From: Burhinus oedicnemus
Taxonomy: Eukaryota > Chordata > Aves > Charadriiformes > Burhinidae
Direction: 5' to 3'
DNA length: 64,000 nucleotides
NCBI GenBank assembly: GCA_008921705.1
Contig: VFFE01006671.1
Span: 326,441 to 390,440 of the forward strand
The translations under genes and the position numbers were made by a program. The notes below the pieces were generated by a model. That model did no database searches and had not been told where the DNA came from. It was given only the letters and a program-made list of their open reading frames with translations. Positions 24,501-36,098 of this stretch are shown in pieces. Within the stretch, counting starts at the first letter, position 1, and the number at the start of each line of letters is the position of its first letter.

Positions 24501-26744
24501 TGTGATTCAGCAGCAATAATTAGGCAGAAACTTGCTGTCCCTGCAGATGCCAAGATTACAGGATGACATACTCTCACCAGATGACAGCACAAACTGATAT
24601 TTTTAGAACAGCCCGCCTCAACTGGTCTCCCCAGTGCTTTCCTCCCTGGATCTGCAGCACGCCGGTTTTATTACAGAATCAGTCTTCACAAATTGTCTTT
24701 TTCATGTGAATGAGCCGTAATGATTGTTTAGAGCTGCAGATCAGTGTTGGTCCCCAGACGTGCTGTTGCCTGATAGCTGGGATCGTTACAGGTGTTTTTT
24801 CTTTTTTCTTTCCTTCTTTAGAGCCAGACTTTTAAATAGCCCCCCCTAAAAACATATTTTCTTGAAGAAGTGCGTAATAAGAGATCCTTTTTAGAAACAT
24901 AGCGTCATGCAGCTGAAGAAAGGTTGAGATATTTTTTCATAGCAATTCAGCACTCAGCCAAGGTGATGAACTGACAGCTGGAGAGGTTTAAGTCTTGTGT
25001 TGATGACAGCCAAAGAGCACAGGTATAGCGTAGGCAGCAGGAGTGCACATATTTGAGTAGTACTGTACGTAAGTAGCTGGCCTTTCTCTTCTGGCTTGGG
25101 GAGAGAGGATGAAGGAAGGATGCTCACATAATGCCACCCTGGGCTGCCGGTGCTGCTGGTGGAAAGTCTCCAGCAGGATGCTCCCATCAGCGCTGCCCCT
25201 GATCGAGTCCCACACGGTGTGTGGGGACACTGACCCCATTAAATCAGGTACCTGTGGCTGGGTGGTGGGAACACTCCACTCTGGTCCAGTCTACGGGGGC
25301 TATTTAATTAGCTTCTCCACTCAGATTACCATGCAGGGTGGCAGTTGTTGGAGTCTGGTGGAGCGGACATCTGCTGAGCAGTAATCGGACGGAGACGCAG
25401 CCCAGCTAATGGAGGCCACTGTGTAGCCACGGTTGTCTGCTGTTAGTCCAGGAAAAAAGCCACTTTTCCCAGATGATGCCGTGGAGAATGGCTTGTGTTT
25501 ATGCACTTTTACAGCTGAGCTGAGTATCTTGCCCATTGTTTTTCCTGTGTACTGTCTGCTTCTGCTGGCTTTCATAGGTAATTTATTTCATACAAACGTA
25601 GAGAAAATCTGGTCTTGAGGAAGGACCTTCCCTCTCTTGCCTTGTCTACCACTTGTAAGTTAAGATAGACCATGTCCTGCCTGATATCAACATGGTCAAA
25701 ATCCTTTTGTATGACCTGTGTGAGCATGATTGGCCTGTTATTTTCAACTTACTGCAGAGGAAAATGAGAAGACTCTGTAACAGGGAGGATGTTTTTGAAA
25801 TAAGCTTGGTACCAGACAGAGAAAAAGGAACTCTGTGAAGACATTCAGAATAAAGTGTACGTAGCACGTTTCCATAGCACTGTAAACCCATAATTCAGGA
25901 TATTTCCAGCCATGCAAGTACCTTTTACTCTAAAAAGCAGCTCTTATTCTTCAGATTCAAAAGTGTGAGCACAATCCTTCTCTGTTTTTGCTCAGGTGCA
26001 GTAGTTACCCATCCTTTTCTGATCCACAGTAGAGGTGTCCTTCCCAGTGCTCCTGAGTGCCTAAAGAGAGCACCGTTATTCCAGCTGATGTACTTTACCC
26101 CTAACAGAAGTTGTATTTTGCAAGTATTTTTGGCCTGCTTCCTCTAGTCCAGCAGTATCCTGCCTGAAAGGTGCTATGTTGAACATCCAGGCTCACGTCT
26201 CTCAATCACTGGCCCATAGTTTCCCATGATTTCCACCTCCCTGCTCAGACCCCTGAAAGACAGGCAGGGGATAAAATTTACCATAAAATTGTCAAGTAAG
26301 AAGCCCGGAGACCTTGTAGGGAGATGATGTCCTGTATCTAAACTCTTCTCTGTTGGCCAGGGCACAGGACTGAACCCAGACAGATGTGATGGTTGTCAAC
26401 GGCAATTGGGTATCGGCAGTGCTCGTGCTGGAAAGCCGGCATAACTGCACACTGACATGTCTGTACATGTAAAAACAAGTGTGTCAGCATATGGTCTTCT
26501 TGTATGGGCAACAACACAGTGACATATGTAGTGGAGTCTGCATGCACCTGCTCCTCTTGCAAGCAAGTGTGGAATTTCCTGTGAATTTGGTTGTTCAGTA
26601 TCACATTCTGATACATTAGGAAAACCCCAATCTACTTTTCCTTTTGAGTATGTGAGCATGGGTGGACCAGTTTCTCTCTGTGTGTCTCCTTTTCATCTGT
26701 AAAATAGGGTAGAAGGCCCTTACCCACTTTTGAGGGTAAAATGA

Positions 26745-26903
26745 ACTGCTTAGAGGAGTGGTGGACCCTTCTTTGCTGGAAATATTCCAGACCTGGCTTG
26801 ACAGGGCCCTGGATAACCTAACCTAAGGCCTTGCCTTTAACAGAAGGTCGGACCAGATGATGCTGAGTCCCTTCCAGCCTGGACTTTTCTGTGATTCTGT
26901 AGA
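26745..26903 (+). mobile_element. CR1 LINE 3'-end relic
   Basis: The text follows the CR1 3'UTR pattern: a 'gtggaccctt...' segment, 'ttgacagggccctggataacct', then 'aaggtcggaccagatgatgctgagtcccttccagcctggac' and a terminal 'tctgtgattctgtag' octamer-like tail. It is diverged, 5'-truncated and sense to FOXO3, within intron 3. It cannot code for anything. The 5' boundary is approximate. Confidence 0.85.
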
Positions 26904-29900
26904 CAAGTGGGATATCAGAATAACATGCGTATCAATAGTTGTGGCACCTCACTACAGTTCTGGGCAAAGCATTTGTCCCAGGGAGCTGATACAGGGTGAG
27001 AGAATGATCTTTTGTCTCTAGTTGCATTTACTTCCAAAATACTTGGTTGTCTGCTGTGGTTTACAATGTTTCTTGGAGTGGAAGAGCAGCAACAGAAAGA
27101 AAAGAGGCTTTCGTGCTTTACATGCCTGCACAAGTACCAGCACAGCAACTTTTTAGCTCCCATAAGTCTTAGTTCTGTGCTGGCGTTCTTCCTCTTTCCA
27201 TCCTTTCCCTTACTCCCTGCCCCCGATTCTGAGCTGGAAAAGATCTATTTTTATGAGTAGAACTTAAAGAGAAAAAGTGAAGTTGCAACATGCCTGAAAG
27301 TTTAGGAGAGAAAGCACATTAAGTTGCCAGCTCTTTTTTGACCCTCAGGCTTCGCACCCTGACCTTGACGTTGTCTCTCAGCACAGAGCCACCCTCGTGC
27401 AGCGTACGCTAAGCCTGCGGGGTCTCGCTGTGGCGTGCCTGCCATGGCATCGGGATTCCTAATTTTCATTCTGCTTGAACAAAAAAAATCTCATGCTGCA
27501 ATTTTGTCATTATAGAAGGATTGGCCACAGTAGCTATCTTCCTTACTTGTTTCTTACTGTTTCTTATTTGTTTCTAAACAAGTACTGTGTATACTTCAGT
27601 CTTAAGCTGTGAAACCTGAGGCAGAATATTAACTTGTAACCACACGTAATCAAGTCTTGCTCTTTGAGCCTACCCCCATTTTGGAGTAGAAGCTGTACTG
27701 CTGGTGTCAATGGCAATTCAAGGGGCAGAGGCACCAGAACGAATGCACATCTGTTACTAAAGGACGCAAGTTTCCTTCAAAATGTTTGCATCCCCAAGTC
27801 CCTGGACAGTAAAAGTAGTTATTGGGATTTCTTGTCCCTGGCGAGTCGTTACAGAGTAGTACCCAGGGCAAACACTTGTTTTACAGGCCTCTAAGCGGTG
27901 ATATTTTTCAAGATGTGATCCACTCAACAAACCTTCCAGCCAAATGAGGAGGTCCTTGGTAGGCTGCCATACAGAGAAGCCATGTGTTGCTAGTGCAGTT
28001 TCTCATACCATAAGTACGTAAAGGAGCACATAGCTTTTCTTTTGACAGAAAACTGTGGCGATTGTTACGGTAGCTTACTGAAAAACTTACCACCAGTGCA
28101 TGTTATCCGTGCCTTGCTCTGGGGAGCATCGATGTGTCACCTTTTTGTTCTGAAAAAATTTCCAGTGCTGCATAATTGGCACCGTTGGGAATCAAAGGGA
28201 GAAAGCAACAGGCGGCAGATGATCCTTCAGAGCTGCTCTGGTGGTGCACGAGCTGGCGTGGGGCTTGGGAGATGGCCATGTGGTTAAGTGGTGGAATGAT
28301 GTGAGACAGAGGTGAGGAAACGTTGCTGCTGGAGGGAAATCACAACCTACAGCTCAGCCACAGAGTAAAGCAAGAGTAGCATTTGTAACTGGTCACTAGC
28401 AAGGTAGAGGGCGGGAGGGCAGAGAAAAGGACAGAAGAAAGGAGCATCTCATCTCCCACATAATTGCTTGCAACCTGAAGAATAAGAAAATAGAGAAGTA
28501 CTTGCTTTTTGTTTTACACTCTTCCACCAAATAGGATAAACAGATTTAGCATCTAGCATTCAAAATGCCTGTAGGACACGACAAAGTAGGAGTTTGTCCT
28601 CACCCCTCACTTCATGCTTTTTCTGTACCTGTTTTAAAGTCATTATTTTCTCCAGCAACATGCAAATGTGGTTGCATAAGCTATAGCTTGATATTAGACT
28701 ATGGATTCTTCTAATGTCCAGCAGATGTATCTTGTTCCAACCATCTGTACCCAGGGGTTCAAACAGCCGTAGTGGAATTGCCCCTACTTTCAGTGTGTGC
28801 GTGTGTGTGGGACAGAGCCCAGGTGTCAATGCAATTGTTAAGACTGCACTCCGAAAGAAAGCCTTTGCTTTCTTAAGAAGAAAGTCTTAAGAAAAAGAAG
28901 TCTAAGAAACTTCGGGAGAAAGTCTGCAATTCCTCCTTCCTTTCCACTCCCTGACGATTGAAAATGGGCTTCAGGTTTGGCACATGAGCTTTTCAAGGGA
29001 GAACTCAATTTTCCAGGGAGTGGCTTAAGAAGTACAGGCAAATGATGTTTTCCATTAGTGCCCTTTTTTGGAAGTTCCCCGCAGCCTAAGAAACAAGAAA
29101 CTGTGCCACATGTAAGAGGGGGGTCTATGCCTTTGTTGTGGCAAGTTAGCAAATGCTGCTCTAGCCCACTAGCCCTGCTAGGCTCTACCTTTCTCGTATC
29201 CCTCCTTGACCTCTGTGGTGTGTATTTTTTTCATCACGCTCTGTGCTCATACTTTTGCTGCTCTTATCCCCCAAAACAGGACCCAATAGTAAAGGCCAGG
29301 AAAAAGGATAAAGTAGGGACTGGAGTACTTAACCTGGAGAGCTGCGTGTTGCATTTGGAGGACAGCATTGTCCTGGCTCACCAGAGGAGAAACCCTGTCT
29401 GCCTCTGCAAATTCAGGGTGACACTCCAGAGGACGAGCTTTTTCCACGGCCATCAGGGATGGGAGAAAACCTCATGGTGGCTCAGGATGCAGCTGGAGAT
29501 TTGAGGGCAGGGAGAGAGGAACACTGGGGAGTTGTGGTTGAGGACCACTGATAAATGGAGATGTAACTGGAGTGCTTGCTTCCCTGCCTGATGCAGTTTT
29601 TGTTGCTATGAAGCAGCAGGCTGCTAACTCAGGGTTAATAGAGGCTTTTTGCGGCAAGACAGAAAGCGAGAGTGTGTGGGTCTATTACAGACTTTAATGG
29701 GGTAATTTGAAGGCAGGCAGGTTAAGACTTTGATCTCCTTTTCATTTTTAATCCATTTGCAAAGTCCATGTAAACAGAGCTGTGAAAATGGAGTGTGGTT
29801 TGGTTCTGCTGTGAGCAAATTTCACCTCATTTTGCGTCTGTCTCCGAAACATTGGCACTGTCTGAAAGACAGGTGTCCTCAGGAAAAGCTGTTGGGCAGT

Positions 29901-32027
29901 GCCACTTCCACAACTGATGCTCATCATCATCATCCGTCCTTCGTTTTTTTTTCTCTTGTCACTTTGTGTCATAGTATAATATTTTACATACGTTTTTAGT
30001 TTAACGTTAAGCACTACTCTGATACTTCATCGGGACTTTCTGTACTCATTTACTTTTAATTAATAGCTTCATTCAAAGTCAGCAAGACTTCTCACACATG
30101 CCGAAGTTAAGCCCACGCTCAGTGTAACTGGTGACTGTGTGAGAGCGAGCTGGCTTGCTGGGCTGTGGTGCGCAGGACCTGAGCCTTGCCTTCAGATGAG
30201 GTTGCACTTTGGGAAGTCACCTGTTTCCAGCCCCCCTGGGTGCTAAGGCTTTAAGGAGAAGTAGAGAAGAGGGCATGCACTCGTTTGAGTTGCATACAAG
30301 CCACTAGCCAGGTTTTACTGGGGGCTACCAGGCTTGTCTGTGTATCTTCTGCTGACCTTATTACGGCCATCAGGACACACTTACCAAATGGAGTCGTTGC
30401 CAGGCAGTCACATTAACGAACGGCTAGCGTTAATTTGCCCTTTGAAAATGAAGAAATCAATATGTTGATCCAGTCGGAAATCCCTTTATTCACAAAAGAG
30501 TCTACCCCAAACCCCTCCACATGATTAAGGCTAAAGCCAAATTTTGTTTGGGTGAAACGCACAATCTGTCTGCTCCCTAAGCTGTGCTGAATGAAGTTCT
30601 CCCCTAATGGCGCAGGGAGCAGCTGTCACACTGTTGTTCTAATAACCGAGACAAAATGATTAAATTTCCATCAGTCATTTGGCATTATCAGAATAGGTCA
30701 TTTTAATAAAATGTTATCATAGGATCAGTGCCTGGCACCTTAGAAAGGAGAGGGGCGGTGACGGAGAGTCATCTTGTGACAGCCTTTGAGTGATCCCCCT
30801 TGCAGGAAATGCTGGTCCAGATTAATCCAGCAGCCCCTCTAAATCCACCATTTTTCATGAGGGTGCCTGATACGAGGATCTTTTGAGAGTAAAGACACTC
30901 CTGTAATCAACTTTACCTTTTTGATTTCAGTAAGTGTCCCCTTGTTCTTGCACTGTATAAAAAAATCACCAATCATTCATCGCGGGGATCCTCATCAGGT
31001 TGTAGGTGTTTTGGGGGACTAAGTCCTTGTTTCAGAAGCCATTTCAGAGCCAGAAGTTACATGCCCAGCAATGTGGATGGCTACCAAGTCGGCCTTCTGA
31101 AGATGTGAAAGGATTTCATGGGAATGTTTAAATGTATATACTTTTCCAAAACCCTACTTGGTGCCTGTCTGTATCTTTAAGCCACTGAGTACCTTTCAAA
31201 ACCTGGCCCCTTGGCCCCCTTGGTTGAAATGTTCATCTGTTTTCAACGTTTTACCTACGTAAAAAAAAGTCCCTTCTTAAAAAAAAGTGTCCCTTCATAG
31301 TCCCTTCCCTCCATGCTGCATCCAAGGTGTCTTTCCAGTGTCTTTCTGTCTGCAGGGAAGTTTCATGGCTACAGAATAAGCTGAACCCTAACCCCATTTT
31401 TAAAGCCAAGTGGACCCTGTCTGTTGACGGTGTGTTGTACGAGCAGGAAAATGGGGAACTCCAAAGTCCAAACCGAAATTCATGGCTCCTCGCCGCTTCT
31501 CTTGAGCAGCCTCCTTTGGCTGTCCTTCAGGGGTGGTCGTCAATGTCAAACGCTGATGGAAGATTTGTCCAGCCTTTTGGTGATGCTGAGAAAGGGTGAT
31601 CATGAAAAATGGAGAAAAGTTGGAGGATCATTCCATCCGTCACCTGGAAATACGCTTAACAAATAGATGATGTACTGGGTTTCTGTAAATCAGACTTGGC
31701 CATTGTTTTTCTTTGGAGAGAGGGTTTTTTCTTGCCTGCTTGGGAGCAGCTAAGCCAGCAAGGAAGCACGCTCAAACCTTGGCAAGGGAGAAGCATTTTC
31801 GGGCAGGGTTATAGTGCAGCTTATTCCTCGCTATAAGTTTGAAGCCTCTGGGTGCAAACAAATCGAAACTGCTTGTCAGTGTAAGCTGTTGTTGCATTTG
31901 GAGGTTTGCTTGGTTGCCTTTTTTGTTGTGGTTTTTTTCCTACATGCAGCAGTCTCACTGTCTTTTCTTCTTTTTCTTCTTCCTCTCCAGGCCCTCAAAC
32001 TGACACGAGATGTAGAGAGAGAACCCT

Positions 32028-32035
32028 TTGCCAAA
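32028..32035 (+). promoter_or_regulatory. FOXO3: miR-182-type 8-mer seed site
   Basis: TTGCCAAA is the full 8-mer complement of the miR-182 seed. It lies 37 nt into the last exon in a block that is nearly identical to human. FOXO3 repression by miR-182 is reported in mammals, so a conserved site is plausible. Activity here is inferred from sequence only. Confidence 0.6.
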
Positions 32036-32151
32036 TCTGCTGTCAGCAAGTGGACAGTGATACTGTTTACAGCTTACGACCTTTGTGAACCCTGCATTAT
32101 TTTCCTAACGAAGCAGACTGTTAATAGGCCCCTTACTGGAGTGAAGATCCT

Positions 32152-32153
<2 letters not shown>

Positions 32154-32184
<31 letters not shown>

Positions 32185-32238
32185 CTTTTTTTGGGGGTTT
32201 GNNNNNNNNNNNNNNNNNNNNCCCCCCCCCCCCCCCCC
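32154..32238. other. Assembly gap flanked by T31 and C17 runs
   Basis: A 31-base T run (32154-32184) is followed by a short T/G segment, 20 N (32202-32221) and 17 C (32222-32238). N20 between two homopolymers is typical of a sequencing or assembly break and not of measured sequence. The true length and content of this part of the FOXO3 3'UTR are unknown. Confidence 0.97.
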
Positions 32239-33134
32239 AACCTCCAGTTTGATTTCCTTAGATTTTTGACCATATTTGCTTTCTCTCCTTGGGGTATCTG
32301 AAGTACCGCGCACACGCAAGGGAATGATCGTAACCCAACACTGCTCAGACGTCAGGGTTTTCTGAATATGCAGCGTTTGTTGTACCGATCAACCGGCTGA
32401 ATTCCAGCGAGAGGTGATGAGTGTGGTCTGTTTGTTTGTTGGGTTGGTTTGTTTGTTTCTTTCTTATTCTTTCCTTAAATTTAATGGTACACTCCTGTTT
32501 TCCATAAGCGTCAAACCAGGGTTGATTGCAAAACAAGGGAAGCCGGCAAGTTTGCCTCTTGGCTCGTGAGGACAGACTGACAGCGGGTGCCGTTGCCCGC
32601 ACATGCACCCAGGTAGGAGCCCGTTTGCTGCCCAGCGGAGCAGGCTCCCCTCCTGCCTTCTGTTAGCAGGGCTGCCCCTACTGCTGCAGCGAGCTGGTAA
32701 GGAGTTATAAGCTGAGCTGCCAGACAAGTTGAACATAGCCGCCTGTAAAGATGTGTTTGAAAAAGCGAAAATGAAGGGGAATACGCCACTTCGCAGAAAA
32801 GCTAAGTGTAGAGGCTGGGCATCGGCAGGTGACTTGCAGTGGCAACGCCGGGAGCTGAGGCACAGGTCGTTGCAGGGTGTGTTACTGCATCAGTGATCCT
32901 TTGGGTTTTTTTGTTTTGGACATATCCTTGATTATTTTTTCCTTCTCATTATGTATAATCTGTTGTGGCAGAAGAAGCAGGAGAGGGAATGGCAAGGTGA
33001 CAGTATCGTACAAATGGCTTTTCATATGGTATAGATTGTAACAGGATAAATGACACTGAAAGACAAGGCAGTTTTATATATTTTGCTTCTAAGATTTTCT
33101 TTTGTAAAATGAATAATAATTAATAATAATAATG

Positions 33135-33140
33135 AATAAA
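33135..33140 (+). terminator. FOXO3: Internal (proximal) poly(A) signal candidate
   Basis: An AATAAA lies in an A/T-rich stretch of TAA/TAATAAT repeats (33104-33140), about 1.1 kb into the last exon. It could give a shorter 3'UTR isoform lacking the three downstream miR-155-type sites. No strong GT-rich element follows immediately, so use is uncertain. Confidence 0.35.
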
Positions 33141-33340
33141 AGGTATGGTGCTGTATAGATCCTCTCTATAATCTGGAAAGTTTGATTACTTTTTCTTAGT
33201 GTCTTGCGGGGGGGGAGGGATACAAAAAAAGAGGGGAAAACACCAATGGTACATAGGAACTCGGTATGAAGAGGTTCTGAATAGGACAGTGTATACATAA
33301 TTCTCCAAAGCGATATATGAAGTTTTTTTCTTTGCATAAA

Positions 33341-33347
33341 AGCATTA
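33341..33347 (+). promoter_or_regulatory. FOXO3: miR-155-type 7-mer seed site 1
   Basis: AGCATTA is complementary to miR-155 nucleotides 2-8. It sits in a strongly AU-rich context, which favours accessibility. Mammalian FOXO3 is a reported miR-155 target. The site here is sequence evidence only. Confidence 0.45.
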
Positions 33348-33527
33348 TGCATATAAATATATAAATATATTTTATTATGTACAGAAATGGATCATTATGC
33401 ATGGGTGTTAGGAAAAAAAACTAGCATTTTAACCCAAAGTCTCAGTGCATGAGTTCCCACCAACCCGTGTCCCATGCAATGTGGAGTGACTCCCTCTTGC
33501 CACTGCCACCGCACATGCACAGTCTTG

Positions 33528-33555
33528 CACACACACACACAGACACACACACACA
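33528..33555. repeat. (CA)n microsatellite in FOXO3 3'UTR
   Basis: Fourteen CA-type dinucleotides run from 33528 to 33555 with one CA-to-GA interruption. It is likely length-polymorphic and lies inside the transcribed 3'UTR. Confidence 0.92.
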
Positions 33556-34047
33556 TTCGTGGGCCCTGCCTCGCTCATTACTTTCCAGGTCCCTGAGGTG
33601 ATATTAGTGAAACAACAGCTCCTAGTGTGATGGAAGTTTTGTTTTTGTATCGTAGCCCCCACCCTGTTCTCTCATAAAGATGCACCTATTGGTTTCTCCC
33701 CACAGTTATGACTGTGTAGACTCTGTGCAGTTGTGGTTATCGTAGCCCTGTAGCAGCATATCGACTCTTCCAAGCAGCCAAGGGTTTATCATTTGCCTTT
33801 TACAAAAACCTTCTCTTTTCTTTTTACACTGAGGTGGTCTATTTGTCAATGTGGGGACTAGTTTATTACATTTATTGGAGTTAGCTGATGCTCATTGCCC
33901 ATCTCTGTCAGCAGCCAGCTACCTAGGACATTCGTGTGGCACAGTGGTCACCTGGACTAGAGGTCGCTTTGCTTATCAGAGTCCAGTTGCAGGCACCTTT
34001 TACCAAGGTTGGTTGTGTGCTTTATCACCAGCCTCCTCTGAGTGTAT

Positions 34048-34054
34048 AGCATTA
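34048..34054 (+). promoter_or_regulatory. FOXO3: miR-155-type 7-mer seed site 2
   Basis: A second AGCATTA in the last exon, followed by T, so it is a 7-mer-m8 match. The context is less AU-rich than the site at 33341. Confidence 0.4.
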
Positions 34055-34599
34055 TCTCTCAGCTTCCTGGTACACCCAGAAATGCAAGTGTACGCTGAAG
34101 GACTTCCCTTGGGTGCTCCATTCCCCAGGGCTCCTCTCTGGCTGCTGCCCTGTGGCTGGGCTGATCCCCCTGCCCCAGGGTTTCGGCCACCGACAGAGCT
34201 CACTCAGTAGTTCCCCTTGCCAGGGCGCAGCATTTGGCCCCTGCACGGGTGAGCTGCTGGTGAGACCTGGGATGCCTGCCCAAAGATCACCAACCAGGTC
34301 ACTGACAGTACCAGTAAGGCCTGACTTGATGGTATGGCCAAGATGACCAAAATCCATAATTTTATTTTTTTTCTTGCTACAGATGCAGTTCTTGTCAAAG
34401 GCAAGGGAAGGCCCATTAACTTAAACCAAGTGGGGGCAACTTCTGCTCTGCTGCGGCATCCTAGCCCCCTTGAGTTCAATGGAGCTAGCTCCCGCTGGCA
34501 GAAATGAGAGACAAAACTATGTTCAGAAAATGGAGAAAAACCACTTGATTTAGAGACAGCCCATCAATGGCAGAGAATTTAAAAAAAAAAAAAAGAAAA

Positions 34600-34606
34600 A
34601 GCATTA
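34600..34606 (+). promoter_or_regulatory. FOXO3: miR-155-type 7-mer seed site 3
   Basis: A third AGCATTA, immediately after an A-rich run (34581-34600). Three matches to the same seed in ~4 kb is more than expected by chance for a 7-mer (about 0.25). Confidence 0.4.
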
Positions 34607-35753
34607 GGGGCTGAAAGGCTTAACCTGCCTCCCACCGATGTCAAGGAAAGCATTTCCATTGATGTGCCTGGGACGCCTTGGGCCCCTGCTTTGGCAAACA
34701 TCCCAACACTCACCGAAGAGGGGTGAACTTGGCCAACCTCTTCAGTTTGGTTTGGTTTCTCTTGCTCATTTTTGGGGCCAAAATTTTCAAACGGAAGTGC
34801 CTGGTGTCAGTCATCGAATGTGGGGGACTCCAGTGTGGTGGCAGGGGGCGAGCTGCTCTGTCCTCGTTGCTTCTCGAAGGAAGGAGAGGTGCCAGGTCCC
34901 CCCAGGCCCAGGAGAAGGTCACCACCCTCTATGCCTGCTGAGGTGCCCAGCAAACGCCTTCCTCTCCAGAGGTGCTAAGTAAATCTCGCTGAATTCAAAG
35001 GGCCACTTATTTAGGTGTCAAAATACAGACTTGAATGGCTGATTTTGGGAACCTACCTTTTGAAAATTTGGCCTTTGAGTCTTTGAACATGTTTATGCCT
35101 AGACATTTTCCTTCTGAAATCATGTAAAACAGATAAAGTTCCTGAACAATTACATAGTTACCGATTAAACACTTGGTCTAAACAAAAGGCCTAAATGGGT
35201 GACATTTATGCAGTTCCTAGTCACAGGTTTGGGGCTTGATTTAATGATTTTGTAAAAAAACTTTTCTCTTGAGAATCATTGGATAGTTGACCACTGCTTA
35301 ACTCCAGAAATTTTTGTGCCACCGCTTCAGAAAGTTACCTTTTACATCATGTATTTCTCTAAAATGATGTCATTGCTTGGCAATCGGTGTCCTGTCAGTG
35401 TTTCTAGTACACGATATACCTTAGGAATTGCCAACAGATGCGAAGGGGGACCAGATACATTTCGTTACTATGGGTTGGAAAAAATGGATTGTACATTTGG
35501 CTTCACATGTTTAACTTTTTTTTAAAAAAAGTTGCATGATTGGAAAAAATATGTATACAGTATCTGTAAAACTGTTTTATCTGTTTTTGTTTCAAGCCAT
35601 GTAAATTGGAAGAATATTAAATCCACAGCCTTATCGCGCATGGCCGTCTTTACATACCGAAGAGCTGAACAGTTTATACTTTTCATTTGGGCTATCTTGT
35701 ACTTTCATTTGAAAGCAGACACTCTCATGTTGCAGTCTTACTGAGGATTTTAT

Positions 35754-35759
35754 ATTAAA
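35754..35759 (+). terminator. FOXO3: ATTAAA beside an A16 run
   Basis: A variant poly(A) hexamer ATTAAA leads straight into A16 (35757-35772). It could act as a weak signal. The A run is also an internal-priming trap that would make oligo-dT cDNAs appear to end here. Confidence 0.3.
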
Positions 35760-35966
35760 AAAAAAAAAAAAAGAAAAAAGATGCTGCCCTGGAGGAATAT
35801 ACTACCTTACTACACAGAGGTTGGAAGGAAGTTTGTTTCGGAGCAAAACCTGCCCCTTTCCAAAGGAAGTAGAGATGCAGTGCTTACTCCACTTGGTGTT
35901 AGTAGATATTGCCTTGTGTATTCCATTTTAAATTGTAATCTAGTTTGTAAAAGAGATGGTGACGCA

Positions 35967-35976
35967 TGTAAATAAA
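35967..35976 (+). terminator. FOXO3: Main poly(A) signal with overlapping Pumilio element
   Basis: AATAAA occupies 35971-35976 and is overlapped by TGTAAATA (35967-35974), which fits the Pumilio consensus UGUANAUA. Cleavage is expected 15-25 nt downstream, about 35990-36000, and T/GT-rich sequence follows. I take this as the end of the FOXO3 transcript because the sequence character changes afterwards and no later hexamer with a better context is near. Confidence 0.75.
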
Positions 35977-36098
35977 GCATAATTGATCTCTACATTGCAC
36001 ATTTGCCTTCTCTCTGTTTTATTGTGTCATGGACAGACATCTAAACGCAGGACCTGGAGAGGGGGGTGAATTCCGAGCTGTGGGTGAAACCGGTTGGT

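Larger units (their letters stand above)
19402..31990 (+). other. FOXO3: FOXO3 3'UTR intron (intron 3)
   Basis: A 12,589-base GT-AG intron lies wholly inside the 3'UTR. The donor is GTCAGT at 19402. The acceptor is CTCTCCAG, ending at 31990 after a long T/C tract (31963-31989). Within it I recognise one decayed CR1 fragment (26745-26903), an intronic AATAAA (21518-21523) with a downstream TGTGTG-like element, and an AT-rich, homeodomain-site-rich stretch at 30401-30725. No coding exon is recognised. A 217-codon antisense open frame (19663-20316) resembles no protein I know. Confidence 0.92.
31991..35995 (+). other. FOXO3: FOXO3 terminal non-coding exon (main 3'UTR)
   Basis: This exon starts after the CTCTCCAG acceptor. 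Its first ~150 bases (GCCCTCAAACTGACACGAG..., then CCTTTGCCAAATCTG and AGCAAGTGGACAGTGATAC) closely match the start of the human FOXO3 3'UTR last exon as I remember it. It runs about 4.0 kb to a canonical poly(A) signal at 35971. It contains an assembly gap at 32202-32221, a CA microsatellite, AU-rich stretches (33330-33380), an internal AATAAA (33135), an ATTAAA next to an A16 run (35754), and candidate miRNA and Pumilio sites listed separately. The 3' end is inferred from the signal position and the following GT-rich sequence (TTTTATTGTGTCATGG from 36018). It has no coding role. Confidence 0.88.
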
